A stretch of 64,000 bases of DNA from Ambrosia x helenae. Its lineage: Eukaryota; Streptophyta; Magnoliopsida; Asterales; Asteraceae. The notes beneath the pieces were generated by a model that saw nothing but the letters and a program-made list of their open reading frames with translations, was not told where the DNA came from and searched no databases. The first letter of the stretch is position 1; each line of letters begins with the position of its first letter. The position numbers were made by a program, and so were the translations under genes. This document shows positions 23,001 through 34,171 of this stretch, piece by piece. Location of the stretch: contig JAUTDX010000519.1 of NCBI GenBank assembly GCA_030844895.1, positions 53,024 to 117,023 on the forward strand, in the 5' to 3' direction.

Positions 23001-24498
23001 ACCGCAACGTTAAAGTTCGAATTATATAGAAAACAGATACACAATAACACAAATAAAGACTGTAGGCATTCAGTAACCTATTTTTCCTTTCAACTTTTAA
23101 ACTATGTAAATGAGCATAAAGGTTAAAAGACAATTGTGACAACAAAAAGGTGCTAGTGTGCTACATATGTTGATGAAAGCAAGGAATATATTTCATTTCA
23201 AGCTTTTCAGCTAAGTTTAATGTTAATATTTGGAATTCAATCATATACAAGGCAATGAAACTCAGATCAGCATCATTTTTGACACATGAGATTTATAACA
23301 TATGTTATCATGAATCTTGCTTTTTTCTCCAGTTCTTTATATAAAAAGCGTAGAACATGACGCGTGTTGAAGGAGAAAATTCATGGAGTCGAAGATACAA
23401 ATTGTTAAGGGACGAGAATTAACGAAAAATGGTCCTAAAAAATCTCAATTTTAATAAATTAAAAAAAAAAAACTTTAATGTTATATCTTAGCATAAACTT
23501 TAATGTTTGAAGAGTTTTATGATATTTGTATTGCTGAAAGAAGTTCATGATCAATCAACTTCCATATATCTATCAATTTTCACAGATTCAAATGTTTAAT
23601 AATATTAATTTGCTGGAAAAAAGCTGAAACATGAAAGACAGAAGTTATGATATAAAAACTAAAAAATTACTGTAATTACTAAAGCAAACCCTAGCTAGAG
23701 CTTGGAAACATATTTGAAAACAATTTCTAAACTAAGAGACAAGATAATAATCAATCAGATCTCATGCTTCACCTACTTGATCATCTGAGAACATGATAAC
23801 TCAATTGAATATTTATTACAATTCAAGTCGAAACAAAAAGAAAACATAACGAAAGGATGAGAGAGAAAATATATTCTATCATGAAATAAAAACTTAACAT
23901 TAGAAATTCCTTTTGAAGGTTTGTACAATTTTCATCAACAAACAGATATAGATCTCACTCTATTTCTGTATAAACTGTGTAGAAACCTACAATAGGCTAA
24001 TTAATAAGCTCATGATCAACACACAATAAGAAAAACAAAATAACTTCTTTTCATGGCTTTACAGTTGCAGATCTAGGTTACAAAACAAGTAACGAGTCTA
24101 TAAAAGCCAATACATTCACGAAAACAGCAAATTAGATCAACGAATCATAATTCACTTTTTCACTAGATCTGAGAATTTCAAACCATATATATAGATATAT
24201 TAAAAAATTGAACTAGACTGAAACGGAAACAGGCAACAAGCTGTGCTGCTAACCTTTTTATCGATACAAAAACGTAATACAACTGTTCTATATATATATA
24301 CTTTAACTTATACCTTGAGCTGCTACAAAATTCAAAGAGTTTTCCTCTGCTAGAGAAGATGATCAAGGCGACTTCAGCGTCGCAGAGAACCGAAAGCTCG
24401 TAAGCTTTCTTCAACAGTCCGTTTCTTCGTTTCGCGAAGGTGACTTGCCTGGTGATTTTGTTCTCGATTCTCTTTAATTCTACTCTTCCTCTACCCAT
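14086..24498 (-). CDS. SEP: SEPALLATA-like MADS-box (MIKCc) transcription factor, complete, 8 exons
   Basis: Exons (minus): 24498-24314, 22969-22888, 21833-21766, 21077-20978, 20881-20840, 20758-20717, 14518-14376, 14164-14086. They total 741 nt, 246 residues, every junction GT-AG and in phase. Exon lengths 185, 100, 42 and 42 match the MIKCc pattern. Residues 1-61 are the MADS domain ([20 protein letters not shown]...). Exon 2 gives [19 protein letters not shown]. Exons 3-6 form the K domain ([40 protein letters not shown]). The C domain has [15 protein letters not shown] and ends MQGWLPC, the SEP C-terminal motif. SEP proteins are nuclear and bridge floral quartets on CArG boxes to specify floral organs. 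Intron 6 is 6.2 kb, swollen by transposons. Introns 1 and 2 exceed 1 kb, usual for regulatory introns. The SEP subgroup is not resolved. Confidence 0.93.
15312..15401 (+). pseudogene. Captured exon of glutaminyl-tRNA synthetase
   Basis: After the acceptor AG at 15310-15311 the plus strand reads [20 protein letters not shown] then [10 protein letters not shown], with a GT following at 15402. This is the C-terminal anticodon-binding beta-barrel region of eukaryotic GlnRS. Only this exon is present, with no Rossmann catalytic domain, so it has no synthetase activity. Confidence 0.75.
17226..17862 (+). pseudogene. Captured fragment of an unrecognised coiled-coil plant gene
   Basis: Two exon-like segments. 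17226-17409 has an acceptor ttttttccag and a donor TATAG/GTAAAC. 17537-17862 has an acceptor gacag and a stop at 17860-17862. The second encodes [20 protein letters not shown], then a Lys/Glu-rich helix ([20 protein letters not shown]) and a basic segment [20 protein letters not shown] ending MLEKMIRD. The heptad spacing predicts a coiled coil. The reading frames of the two exons do not join in phase, so this is a remnant. I recall similar uncharacterised plant coiled-coil proteins but cannot name one. Confidence 0.55.
17916..18410 (+). pseudogene. Captured NAC-domain transcription factor fragments
   Basis: 17916-18021 reads GFRFHPT then [20 protein letters not shown] and DFSPWDLP before a GT donor. 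This is NAC subdomains A-B with the DEELVxYYL stretch deleted. 18113-18282 reads, after an in-frame [23 protein letters not shown] and [16 protein letters not shown], the subdomain C-D region that contacts DNA. Its acceptor is missing. Around 18376-18410 a weak NRTRT remnant may be the next exon. Deletion, stop and lost splice site make it non-functional. A single ancestral NAC gene was probably captured with its introns. Confidence 0.85.
19193..19314 (+). pseudogene. Captured exon of a MATE efflux transporter (DTX44-like)
   Basis: Between an acceptor (AG 19191-19192) and a donor (GT 19315) the plus strand reads [20 protein letters not shown] then [16 protein letters not shown]. This is the first transmembrane segment of plant MATE proteins of the DTX42-45 type (family form ADPIASLVDTAFIGxxG). 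Only this exon is present. Confidence 0.8.
19404..19567. repeat. Tandem duplication, period 82
   Basis: Two copies beginning gaaattgcg...tataggcccct and ending ctaccatgtctaatatt, about 90% alike, just downstream of the MATE exon. Confidence 0.85.
19948..20366 (+). mobile_element. Au-like SINE with (TGA)n tail, in SEP intron 6
   Basis: A 16-bp target duplication atgtatatacgtgtat lies at 19948-19963 and 20351-20366. The body of about 390 bp ends ggtgggattaactgagtatg followed by a tgatga tail. The 3' half (ggaagcagcctctctattct, taccctcctcagatcctacc) resembles the plant Au SINE family. A near-identical copy in reverse orientation lies at 28618-29019. Confidence 0.85.
21241..21450. mobile_element. 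PIF/Harbinger-type MITE (GGGGCTGTTTG family) in SEP intron 3
   Basis: TTA duplications at 21241-21243 and 21448-21450. The inverted ends are ggggctgtttgttt and aaccaaacaagccc. The same family occurs at 25236 and 53047. Confidence 0.8.
21529..21709. mobile_element. hAT-type MITE, 165 bp, in SEP intron 3
   Basis: The duplication gtcctgac / gtcccgac (one mismatch) flanks 21537-21701. The ends are tagtggcggatcta and aaggtccgcccctg. A truncated relative sits in LAZY1 intron 2 (48457-48590). Confidence 0.75.
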
Positions 24499-25232
24499 TC
24501 TTTCTCACTCAATTACTGAATCGATCAGTGTAATAATATTTCACAGGATTTTAAGGATTGCAAATACAGTTAAACATGGATGTAGATACAGTTATCACCT
24601 TGTATTTAAGGCAAACTGGTCTAGTTTCTATCCTACGCCATCAAGTACACAATGTAACTTTCAATTTAAATTTATAATGTAAGCTATGTATTTCCAAAAT
24701 TTGGGTAAAATATCTGTTGGCACAACAATGGTTATATTATTTATGATTTTTATATTATGAGTTTTAAATATCTTTTAGGTGTATAAAAACTGGAAGGGTG
24801 ATAATCGTATGTGCTTTTAACCTAAAAGTTTTTTAGGTGAATTAACGTAACTATATATTACGAAATTGTTGATATCTTCTTTTCTTTTTTGAACGGTCAG
24901 TTTCCTTCATCTTGTTATGGGGATAAGTACGTCACAACCGCCTCTTGACAGACTCGTCACCCTACGTTCGGCCAGATTATACCGCTCAAAAAACATATAT
25001 AACATGCTTTCTTGGTAAAAATCTTGTTTCTATACATTTTTTGAAACATTATTTAAATTTAGTTGTTTAGCTAGAGTGTGCTAAACAACTAAGAAAAACT
25101 AATGTAATAGAGCTCCAATAGTTGTTTTGAAACATTTTTTGAAACCTTTAAAAAATTAATATACTATCGAGCCTTGTTACATCTAAAATAACTAATGTAA
25201 TAGACTTCCAATATATTTCTAAACAACCGGAC
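24499..25232 (-). promoter_or_regulatory. 5' UTR and promoter region of the SEP-like gene
   Basis: Upstream of the ATG at 24498. A near-CArG string ccaaaatttgg lies at 24694-24704, one base longer than the CC(A/T)6GG consensus, so only suggestive. Bases 25020-25215 hold partly repeated segments (aactaatgtaatagagctcc / aactaatgtaatagacttcc). Confidence 0.4.
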
Positions 25233-25459
25233 TAAGGGTCTGTTTGGTAGCCTCTTAATAAGGCTCTGAACCATTCAACTCTGAATGATTCAGCATTCAG
25301 ACTGTTTGTTTCAATTTAAAAAAAGGCTCTGAATAGAATGATTAAGAGCTGAACCATTCAGACTTGGTGCATAGCTAAACCATTCACTACTTAATCATTC
25401 AGAGCATCTTAGCCATTCAGACCTCTTAATGATTCAACACTTAACCAAACAACCCCTAA
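25233..25459. mobile_element. PIF/Harbinger-type MITE (GGGTCTGTTTGG family)
   Basis: TAA duplications at 25233-25235 and 25457-25459. The inverted ends are gggtctgtttgg and ccaaacaacccc. It sits about 740 bp upstream of the SEP-like start codon. Confidence 0.85.
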
Positions 25460-26082
25460 GAAAATCACACTCTGCTGTTAGTTGTTACCTTCAATTGGCA
25501 CCTTCTGAAATTTTTAAAAGCCTAGGTTCTGGGCAGTGCAGGGGTGGCGGCCCTACCACCTTAACATTTTTTATATCAATATCGTCACCTCCTCTATTTC
25601 CTAGGCACTATTGAGCCCCCGCCGGCCTGTATAGCCTTAGAGTGCCAGGTTTTGGTAATGAGTCGGGTTCTAATACTCCATAATGGTGACCAAAATTTTC
25701 AAAAACTATAATTATCATACATCTAACACGTTTCAACTTTATTTTGACATGATCTTGATTTTTTCTTGGAGAGTCATCTACTTCATTTTTAAAATATATT
25801 GGTACAATAAGTGTATTATGATTTGTTTGTTACATAAGAGTTTATTGCCAAAGATTTATCTCTAACACTGTTACTCATGTTACGTACGTGTACGTGTATG
25901 ATGTCCCATGAAATTATTGTTTTTTGCTGACTATAATTTAATATAAATGATGATCTTCAAATAAAGCTTTTGATTTTTGTCAAGATTTATTCCTAGTTGT
26001 TTCCTGCACAAATTTAGTTTGCTGTAAAAAGATTTGACATAATGTTCCGCCACTAGTAAAGATCGAGGGCTTTAATAGGATA
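25460..26082. other. Intergenic, nothing recognised
   Basis: No gene or bounded repeat seen. Confidence 0.4.
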
Positions 26083-26677
26083 CTAGTATGATGCCCGCGC
26101 GATGCAGCGGGACATAACACTTAAATTTGTGATTCTAGGGTTGTGCAAAGGCGGGTCGGTTTAGTTTTGAGCAATAACCACAATGTTTTTTAAGGTTAGG
26201 GCGTGATCAAATAACCGTATTAACTGGACCATAACCGAATTAGCCTAGTTAACAAAAACGAACAAACAAACAATTAACCGATGGTATGGTTAATTGACAA
26301 TCACTATACATGGTCTTAAAGATTTTACCAAACATTAAATTAGATTAAGCACCGGTTCATAAAAATGGTCACAAATCAAGATAAATGATTAGTAAATAAA
26401 TCTTTAATTAATGAAAAAAACTTATCGTAATAGTCAAGGTCAGACCCACCCATGCGGAAATCATAGAGATAGTCGTCCTTATAGTATGTGGTAGGGATGG
26501 AATAGATTTTTGTATTAGTGACTTATACATTTGCCATCAAATATTTTACATAGGGGCATAATAGGAAGAAAATGGTAAAAGTTATGGATTTATGCTTGGG
26601 ACTCTTGATATGCCATCTTAAAATGGTTGTGAAATTACTATCCTAGTCATCCCTCCTCCTTAATAAGGTAACATAGA
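26083..26677 (-). mobile_element. Non-autonomous Helitron, 595 bp, both ends visible
   Basis: Minus strand: the 5' end TCTATGTTACC at 26677 is preceded by A. The 3' end has a hairpin cccgctgcatcgcgcggg, then CATCATA and CTAG ending at 26083, followed by T. Insertion between A and T is as expected. No open frame or host fragment was recognised. Confidence 0.75.
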
Positions 26678-27488
26678 TTAGTCATACTCGAAAATACGTA
26701 TTAGGGGAGGCGGAGCACTTCACGAAATGCTCACGGGTAGACCACTACTCTCACGACAACACCGCCGCCGGTAGCACCGGTAGTGGTCTAGTTGACGGAA
26801 GTGGTCATGGATGCAGAGGAGAGATAGAGATGCAGAGGAGAGAGGTGGGAACCAAAAAACTCTACAAGTGGTGCTGCCGGTGGGAGGGGTTCACGGGTAA
26901 GCCGCACACAAATACCACATTTATACCCCTTTCTGGACCAGTGGTTGATAACGATATTCATTCTCATGTGCTCATATACAATTCATGAGATTAAACAGCT
27001 ATTAGATATTAAATTTTACTAAAAATCATAAAAATAACAGGCTTTGGTTATTCAACCTCCCCTCCCCATCCAACTCTAAACACCCCTTCCCCCTGTTCGT
27101 ACGTCACGTGTAGGGGGCTTGTCATTGGGAATGTTTTGTTAGACTATACGGCGTGCACTATAAGCCTATATGCGACGTATAGGTCTAGGACAGCTCTCTG
27201 ACTAATGGACCTTAATGACGCATGAGAGTTTGTGCGACCTATATACGTCACATATAGTACTGTACGCAACAGATAAAGGGGCGTGGAAATAATTTGAGGG
27301 TGTGTAAATTAATACAACCACACAAATAATAATAACATAGTAGTGGAGAAGACAAAGAGAAGGGAGTGGTATGTGTGTGATTCGTGGGTGATTTATGAAG
27401 GCTCGAGGGAAGGCAATCTTGTTTCTTGGGATGAGCTCCATCAGACGGTCCTTATATGATACGACCAAACACCAAACCTTAAATCCAT
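26678..27488. other. Intergenic
   Basis: No gene. 26700-26900 is GC-rich with gccgccggtagcaccggtag-like inverted strings. 27100-27260 contains tacgtcacatatag-like strings that also occur near 33930-34070. Confidence 0.4.
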
Positions 27489-27703
27489 CAGACCATCAGT
27501 AGTGGAACAAGCAATTAGCGCCCCTCCCTTGATTTCTATTGGATGAAAGAAGATGGCACAATAACCAATGTAAAGTGGGGTTATAATCTTCACGCTCAAC
27601 ACTCATTTTTGGAATTTTAAAGCCTCATAGCGTCCCATAAGGCCCCTACATAACGGAGTTTGGGCGCTAAATTGGGATTTAAGGCCCCACTACACATGGT
27701 CTG
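27489..27703. mobile_element. Probable MITE, about 215 bp
   Basis: The ends are cagaccatcagtagtgg and ccactacacatggtctg, inverted with two mismatches. A second inner inverted pair (agcaattagc / gctaattgct) straddles the ends. No clean target duplication, so the class is open. Confidence 0.45.
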
Positions 27704-28598
27704 AGCTAATTGCTTGTTGTGGCATGTGTCAACACATTACTCGGTTAAACCTTTCTATGTGCAAAACTGTTTTATCTTGGTTTGAAAATGATATGTTTTT
27801 TTTATATAGAGAGTGAATATGACTACACGTTGTTAAGCTGGTGACAAAACGATAAGACTTTATTGCAATCAGTAATGTCAGATATAAAAGTTTTTTTATA
27901 ATCAAATGTCTCTCACGTGTTATTTATACTAGCTTTTCTGAATATATTTCAGTAATACCCTATTCCGATAATACTGACTCAAGTCAAATATTAAGCGACC
28001 ATCCATCATGTATTCAAACGTTATGACTAGTAAACGAATATAACAGTAATACCATGGTTAATGTCTTATATCATGGAATTAGTCTTTGAAAAAACACGTG
28101 AATAATTGCTTGACCAAATGTTTCTATCAAAATAGCAATTAGTTTTTCTAAACTAATTATTTTTCTGTTACGAATATTTCAATGACAACATTGAACATAC
28201 TACAAATCCTATATGTTACTTCATTTTTACACAAGTTGCACAATGTAATTAAAAAAATGTGGATTATGAGAAAAAGAAATACGATACATTGTTTGGTGGA
28301 ATTAGTCCATCATCATACACCAACACACAATATAATAAGAATACATATATGACAAACCAAACAAATTGGCATTGAGTTTATAATGACAAACCAAACAAAT
28401 TGGCATTGAGTTTATAGCTAGTCTCATTTGTACGTGCTAATTAACTTTTTGAACTAATGGTTATCGATTTGAGAATTGTAACTAAAACTAACAATTTTAA
28501 CCAACAAAATTACAGCTCTAGCAAAACTATTGATAGGTTGTGTGAGATGTAAGATGTAAGATGTATACTAATTTGAACCCACCTAGCTGATCAAAGAG
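27704..28598. other. Intergenic, with one short tandem duplication
   Basis: No gene. At 28349-28421 a 33-bp unit containing gacaaaccaaacaaattggc is present twice. Confidence 0.5.
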
Positions 28599-28612
28599 GT
28601 TGATTTGTGAAT

Positions 28613-28653
<41 letters not shown>

Positions 28654-29038
28654 ACTCAGTTAATCCCACCTATAGCAAAGCTAAGGTAGGGTCTGAGGAG
28701 GGTAAAATGTAGACAGCCTTACCTCTACCCCTAAGAATAGAGAGGCTGCTTCCAATGAGACCCCCGGCTCGATGTGGTTTGGTATCAAGCCTTGGACATA
28801 AGGCACAGAACACTTAGCAATCGGGACAAACCCGATCGGTGCATGTACCCCTTTGTCTTTTGGCTATCAACGCCACCACATGATGCATGATTAACCGTCC
28901 GTCGTTTTTAACGTTATTTTCACGAAATTAGTAAAATAACGTTAAAACTAGTGCAACTTTACTTTTGCCCCCCGTGGGCCACACATATATACATTATATG
29001 CACACACCATAAGTGGGGCGTTGATTTGTGAATATCAT
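28599..29038 (-). mobile_element. Au-like SINE, minus orientation
   Basis: A 19-bp target duplication gttgatttgtgaatatcat lies at 28599-28617 and 29020-29038. An (ATC)n run at its left is the tail on the plus strand. It is nearly identical to the SINE at 19964-20350, in inverted orientation 8.6 kb away. Confidence 0.88.
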
Positions 29039-29052
29039 AATTTAACTAATAA

Positions 29053-30160
29053 TCTATACTACTATATAATGAGTTTCGGATGGGTAAAGAAGTTATTTCG
29101 TATTCATTTAAATGGGTAAAATTGTAATTTCATTTACTTACAAAGATAAATTTAATACAACATATTAAATGTAACACATGTAATTATGAGGCTCTTAATA
29201 CATTTGAGATGGGTAATATGATAATTTAATTTCAATTTATTTTTATTGTAGTTTATATTTCTTTGATCGTATTATCCTATATATTAGCGTTTGAACTTTC
29301 ATACGTTTAAATGATATTAAACGTTTTAGAAAGATTAGATATTTAAAATGCGAAGAATGAAACTTTACAAACAAAAAAGATAGTTTCAAACAACTTAGTA
29401 TAAAGCCAATAATCCACTTTCCAATATATTTCGTAACAACAAACCATTTACCATTGTATTTCCATAGGTAATAGTTTGTTTCTTTAATTGATTGGATTGC
29501 TTTTTAAAGATTACAATGAAAACATGATCTTTTCTAAGGTAATAGTTGAAGCTAACGCTACAGATAACAACCGCGAAAGTAATGAATACAACACAGAATA
29601 TACAAACAGACCCCCACCCTACTTACACCAACCCACACACACCTTAAAAACTACAATAGGGTGTATTTTTTTCGGCCCTCGGAGAAAAAACAATGAACCT
29701 TTTATATAGGTTTTTATAAGAAAATTGACAATTTTATATAATATATATAAAAATTTAAGGCCTACACGAGGGTCGGTCCAGAGCCAGCGACCTCCTGCCT
29801 ACCCTCATGGCGGGCCATTTCTTGCTAACAGATATAACATCGATAATTTGCAACATTCAACCCTCCAACAATCTCAGTCCTTGGTCAAGAGCCCAAGTTA
29901 GAGGAAACTCATTCCCCGATTTCCACACCAACCCCTAACAACAAGCCACAACTACCAACCGAGACCAATTGATTGGATGAGGAATTATTAGTGGACAACC
30001 AATATGGGTGATATAATAGAGATGTGCAAGCACTACTATACAAACTAACATTCACCATTACAAACCCAAAAGCCATTCATCATTTGATGACTTCATTTAG
30101 ACCTCGGTGAAAAACAAACTGGGCCTTTTATATAGGTTTTTATAAGTAAATTGATAATTT

Positions 30161-30198
<38 letters not shown>

Positions 30199-31025
30199 TT
30201 AAAAATTTCGGGCCAACATAAGGGTCGGTCCAGAGCCGGCGACCTCCTGCCTGCCCTCATGGCAGCCCATGTATGTGTGTGTGTATATACACACACACCC
30301 AAAAAAAAACCTACCGTTTTTTGCTAACAAATATAACGTCGATAATTTGCAGCACTCAACACTCCAGCAATCTCAGTCCTTGGTCAAGAGCCCAAGCTAG
30401 AGGAACTCATACCCCAATTTCCACACCAAACCCTAACAACAACTACCTACCGAGACCGATTGGTTGGATGAGAAATTAATAGTGGACAACCAACATGGAT
30501 GATATAGTAGAGATGTGCAAACAGTACGACATAAACTAACATTCACCATTACAAGCCCAAAGGCCATTCTTCGTTTTGATGACTTCATTTTGAGCATTTT
30601 GACCACTTTTTTTTACCAGAGAATGAATTTTTTTTCTTTTGCTTCAACTTTTCAATGTTCTCTTGCTTCAATATTTTCACACGTGCTTTCAATATCAGAT
30701 GTTTTCCCTTATGTATATTGTGTTAAAAAGTATTTCTTTTAATCATTATTCTTCGCTTATATTTTTTGTATTCACAAAATTCTATGGTCCAATTCTATTG
30801 TTTCATAATTTGAGTTACTTTTATATCTCATGGTATTTATTACAAATTTAACGTGTCACTCTACTACAATGTCTACTCCTATTTCCTACTAAAATTGTAC
30901 ACTCTCCGATCAAATGTTACACATTATCATTATGTTTGCATAATGTACAACACCAACAATGTCATTGACTAAATACAGCCGTCAAACATAGTGCACCACT
31001 GCCGCAACGCGCGGGCTCCTGCTAG
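29053..31025 (+). mobile_element. Non-autonomous Helitron, 1973 bp, both ends visible
   Basis: The 5' end TCTATACTACTATATAATGA at 29053 is preceded by A. The 3' end has ccgcaacgcgcggg (hairpin), then CTCCTG and CTAG at 31022-31025, followed by T. Inside are two copies of a unit about 426 bp long (from 29700 and 30126), each with a tataggtttttataa block and gggtcggtccagagcc. No recognisable protein; short frames are low-complexity. Confidence 0.82.
29677..30600. repeat. Internal direct duplication in the Helitron, period about 426
   Basis: The block starting ttttatataggtttttataa occurs at 29700 and 30126. Both are followed by cctcctgcct...ccctcatgg and later ctcagtccttggtcaagagc. The second copy gained an (AT)n run and a gt/ca run near 30270-30298. 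Confidence 0.85.
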
Positions 31026-32499
31026 TTAACCTAATGAAGCAAATAAGCAAGGTGAAGATAAAAAATCAAGGGAATCAATTAGACTTTGAACCGACCAAGC
31101 AAACACTATTAACACATACATAATCAAGAGTGATATCTTTTAATAAAGATTACATGAAATTAGATTAGACTGCTGTAAAGCTATCTAACAATACGACTTT
31201 TTGAAAAGCTAGAACGATAAACACACAATAGCCACCAAAAATCGTTCAATGAAAAACAAATAAAATAATTATGTGTATGTAATGAATATGGACTAGACTT
31301 CCATAAATGTGAACTGTTTCTAGATCGTGTCCACTCGAATGGAAATTTGAGTACGGACGGGGTGATCTAATCCTGCAATCAAGTGATATCCAAGCATCTC
31401 ATGACTGTATCTAAATTAAAGTGACTCACACAGACTCGATCGAGACGCAATATAAAAAAAGTTAATATAAAATAAAATGAAATAAAATTTGGGAAACGTA
31501 CCTTATCAGCAACATACTCGTGAACACGAAAATCAAAACGAATTTTTTTTTACCTGAAGGCGCTGAGGTGGTCTGACGGTGATAGCTGGGATGGTGCATG
31601 GTGGTGGTGATGCCGCTCGGTGGTTGGTGAGGAAAATGAAGGTTGATGGTGATGTAGGTAATCGGAGGTGGTGGTGATGGATGGTTAGAAGAAAGTGATG
31701 GTCTATGGTGGTGATGGTTTGTGGTCATGATGGATGATGGTAAACAGGCGGTGAGTGAACGGTGTGGTGTGGGTGGTTGTAAACAAAAGAGGAAGAAGAA
31801 CAGGGTGGTTGGCGTGTCGCGAAACCTAGGTGATGGGCTCTTAGCGAGACGCCACACAAAAGTCAAACTTTTAAGTTTTCATTGTTGCTCGCACGTTGCA
31901 AAGTGATTGGGCAATCATCTTCACATGGTGCGAGAAATGAAATTCTGACAAAATTGTTTACTTCTTGGCGAGACGCGAAGGCCATAGACTCTACTCTTCA
32001 TGTGGCGCAAGGAGGCTTTTTGTACAGAAAGTTTCCACGATTTAACTTAGATTTTTTTTGGTATTCTGAATTCCTTCTTTCTCAAACGTCTCTAAAAAAT
32101 ACGTTCCAACTATAAAAATAAGTGCATACATATATGGAACTTCGTTTTTTATGGTTTTTCTCTCCTAGATAACTATGAATCCCGTAAAACAAAAACACAC
32201 AAATAATAATAGAAATAAACACAAGAACCTATATGAAATCTACACTCGGGTTTGAACCCGAGAACCTATCCTCGTCAATTAATCTATCCGGGATCATCGA
32301 GGAGATCCACATCCTCCTCAATTGTATCGATCGTCCTTACAATGTAATCCGTCTATGTGTCTGGTCCTCTCCATCTAGATTTAAGCTTACATGGGAATAG
32401 TCTCAAATGCGAATGGTGAATTAAAAGTCTATCCCCACACTGAAATTAACATCTAGTAGAAGGGGGATCCTAGATTTAAACCTGGACAAAAGAAAATAA
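31026..32499. other. Intergenic
   Basis: No gene supported. 31580-31790 is a ggtggt-rich low-complexity stretch that opens a Pro/His-rich frame on the minus strand, read as composition only. Confidence 0.4.
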
Positions 32500-32726
32500 C
32501 TTAGGTGCAATATTTTGAAACCCGGACCGGACCGGGCTCCAAACCCCCCGCCGGTCCGGGTTGGCACATTGGACCGCCCTGACATCGAACCGCCTTTTGG
32601 ACCGGTTGAACCGGGTTTTTTTAGTTTTTTTAGGTTTTTTTCTTTGTGGGCCGGTTCGTTGGACCGGCGAACCGCCAGGGACTCCGGCTTAACGTCCGGT
32701 CCGGTTCTGAAAACATTGCTTAGGTG
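32500..32726. mobile_element. hAT-type MITE, 211 bp, CCGGACCGG-rich
   Basis: Target duplication CTTAGGTG at 32500-32507 and 32719-32726. The inverted ends are caatattttgaaacc and ggttctgaaaacattg, imperfect. The interior is GC-rich with repeated ccggtccgg. Confidence 0.9.
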
Positions 32727-34171
32727 TGATAGTGTAGAAGTAACATTCGACGTTTACTAAACTTAAAAGTGTTAAATTAAATCAAAACATAATAGAGCCT
32801 TTATTATTTGTATGTACTTCATTTAAAGATAGTCACCGTGTAACCCTAGCCCCTCTCAAGATTGTGACATGACAAGAGTTGTCTTCAGTTCAAGACCACT
32901 AAAGTTGCTATCAAGTATCAACAAAGCATGTAAAAATACAATTATAACCCAACTTTTCTTCGCAATATATTTTTATTTTTCAGCTTTCTGTATTTATATA
33001 TTTATGTAAGTTAACTTAAATCACGTCATTTATATCAAGATTGGTGTTTGTGTTCTTTTCGAGTAAGCCTTAGAAGGATAGGATGAGCTATAATCTCGTA
33101 CAAATCTAGTTAGTGAAACGCCTTAGAAGGATAGCTCGAGCCAATTTTGAGCGAGTTTTGTGAGTGAGTTTTGAATTATTTAGACAATTGTATATATCAC
33201 GATTTAAAATAATCAACATATGTGGTCCAATTGGTCACTTTCAAAGTTACGAGCATGTCATATGTTCGAACCTACACCAACAACACTATCCTAAATTTTC
33301 TCTTTTTTTTTCTTTGATGAATCTAGTGTAGAATCTTGACCCCCTTGAGTCACCTAGTGAACCTTAGCACGAGCAATACCCTCAATTCACTATGTGTGTG
33401 TATATATTTTATCTCTTTTATGCGTATGAGGTAAGATGCTTCTCATTCATTAGGTGTTTTTTTTTAAATTTGCTTTATGAACATTAAAAAAAGGTTGGTG
33501 GGGTTGGGTGGTGAAGAAATGAAGTTGAAATGACTGAAGGGGACCATGGCATGGTGTAGTAAATATTGGTGGACCTAGGACAGATATTTAGCCTTAAACG
33601 AGGAAACATTATCGTGGCCCATATAAGTGAGTGGACCACTTTCTATTTTAGGAAAGAGGGGTCATTTCATTTTACAGCCCACTATATTCACTTTGGCCCT
33701 CACCATTCACCATTCACAATAACATTACACGTATACAATTCTACATATTTAAACGAGTGTAATTGTTATAAAGCTGCACGGGTATGGATGGAAAAGAATA
33801 AATAAACAATAGTTGTGATGTATGTCTTTTCGACCTTCTATTTGAAATTAATGCAAGAAAGAATTTAAAATTGAAGGTATTTAATGGTGCTGGGACACTC
33901 TTAAAACTAAATTGTACACTCACTCAACGTCACATATAACATTCACTCTACGTCACATATAATGTTATACGCGACGTATTGGGTGCGGTGTCCCAATTTT
34001 TCAAGGCAAGAAATCGCGCAGCTTTGAGGAAAAATATACGTTACGGATAACATTATATGTGGCACATAGTCATCACCAGACTAAAACTGGCAAACATTCG
34101 TTGGTTATAATGACTGGCTTATATACGTATAAACCTCAAGAGGTGTCCAAATAGGGGGGGGGGGGGGGTCT
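32727..34171. other. Intergenic, with a possible tRNA-derived SINE head
   Basis: No gene. At 33221-33300 tggtccaattggtca and tgttcgaacctac are spaced like Pol III A and B boxes, suggesting a SINE 5' region; no target duplication was found. A run of about 17 G lies at 34154-34168. Confidence 0.35.

Noticed and set aside
22828..23145. Stand-alone 105-residue minus-strand frame
   Set aside because: Only 22969-22888 is coding, as exon 2 of the SEP-like gene. The rest reads intron.
24694..24704. CArG box upstream of the SEP-like gene
   Set aside because: The A/T core is seven bases rather than six, so it does not meet the consensus. Noted as suggestive only.
31462..31866. 134-residue Pro/His-rich minus-strand frame
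   Set aside because: Composition follows a ggtggt-rich stretch. No domain, splice context or conserved motif.
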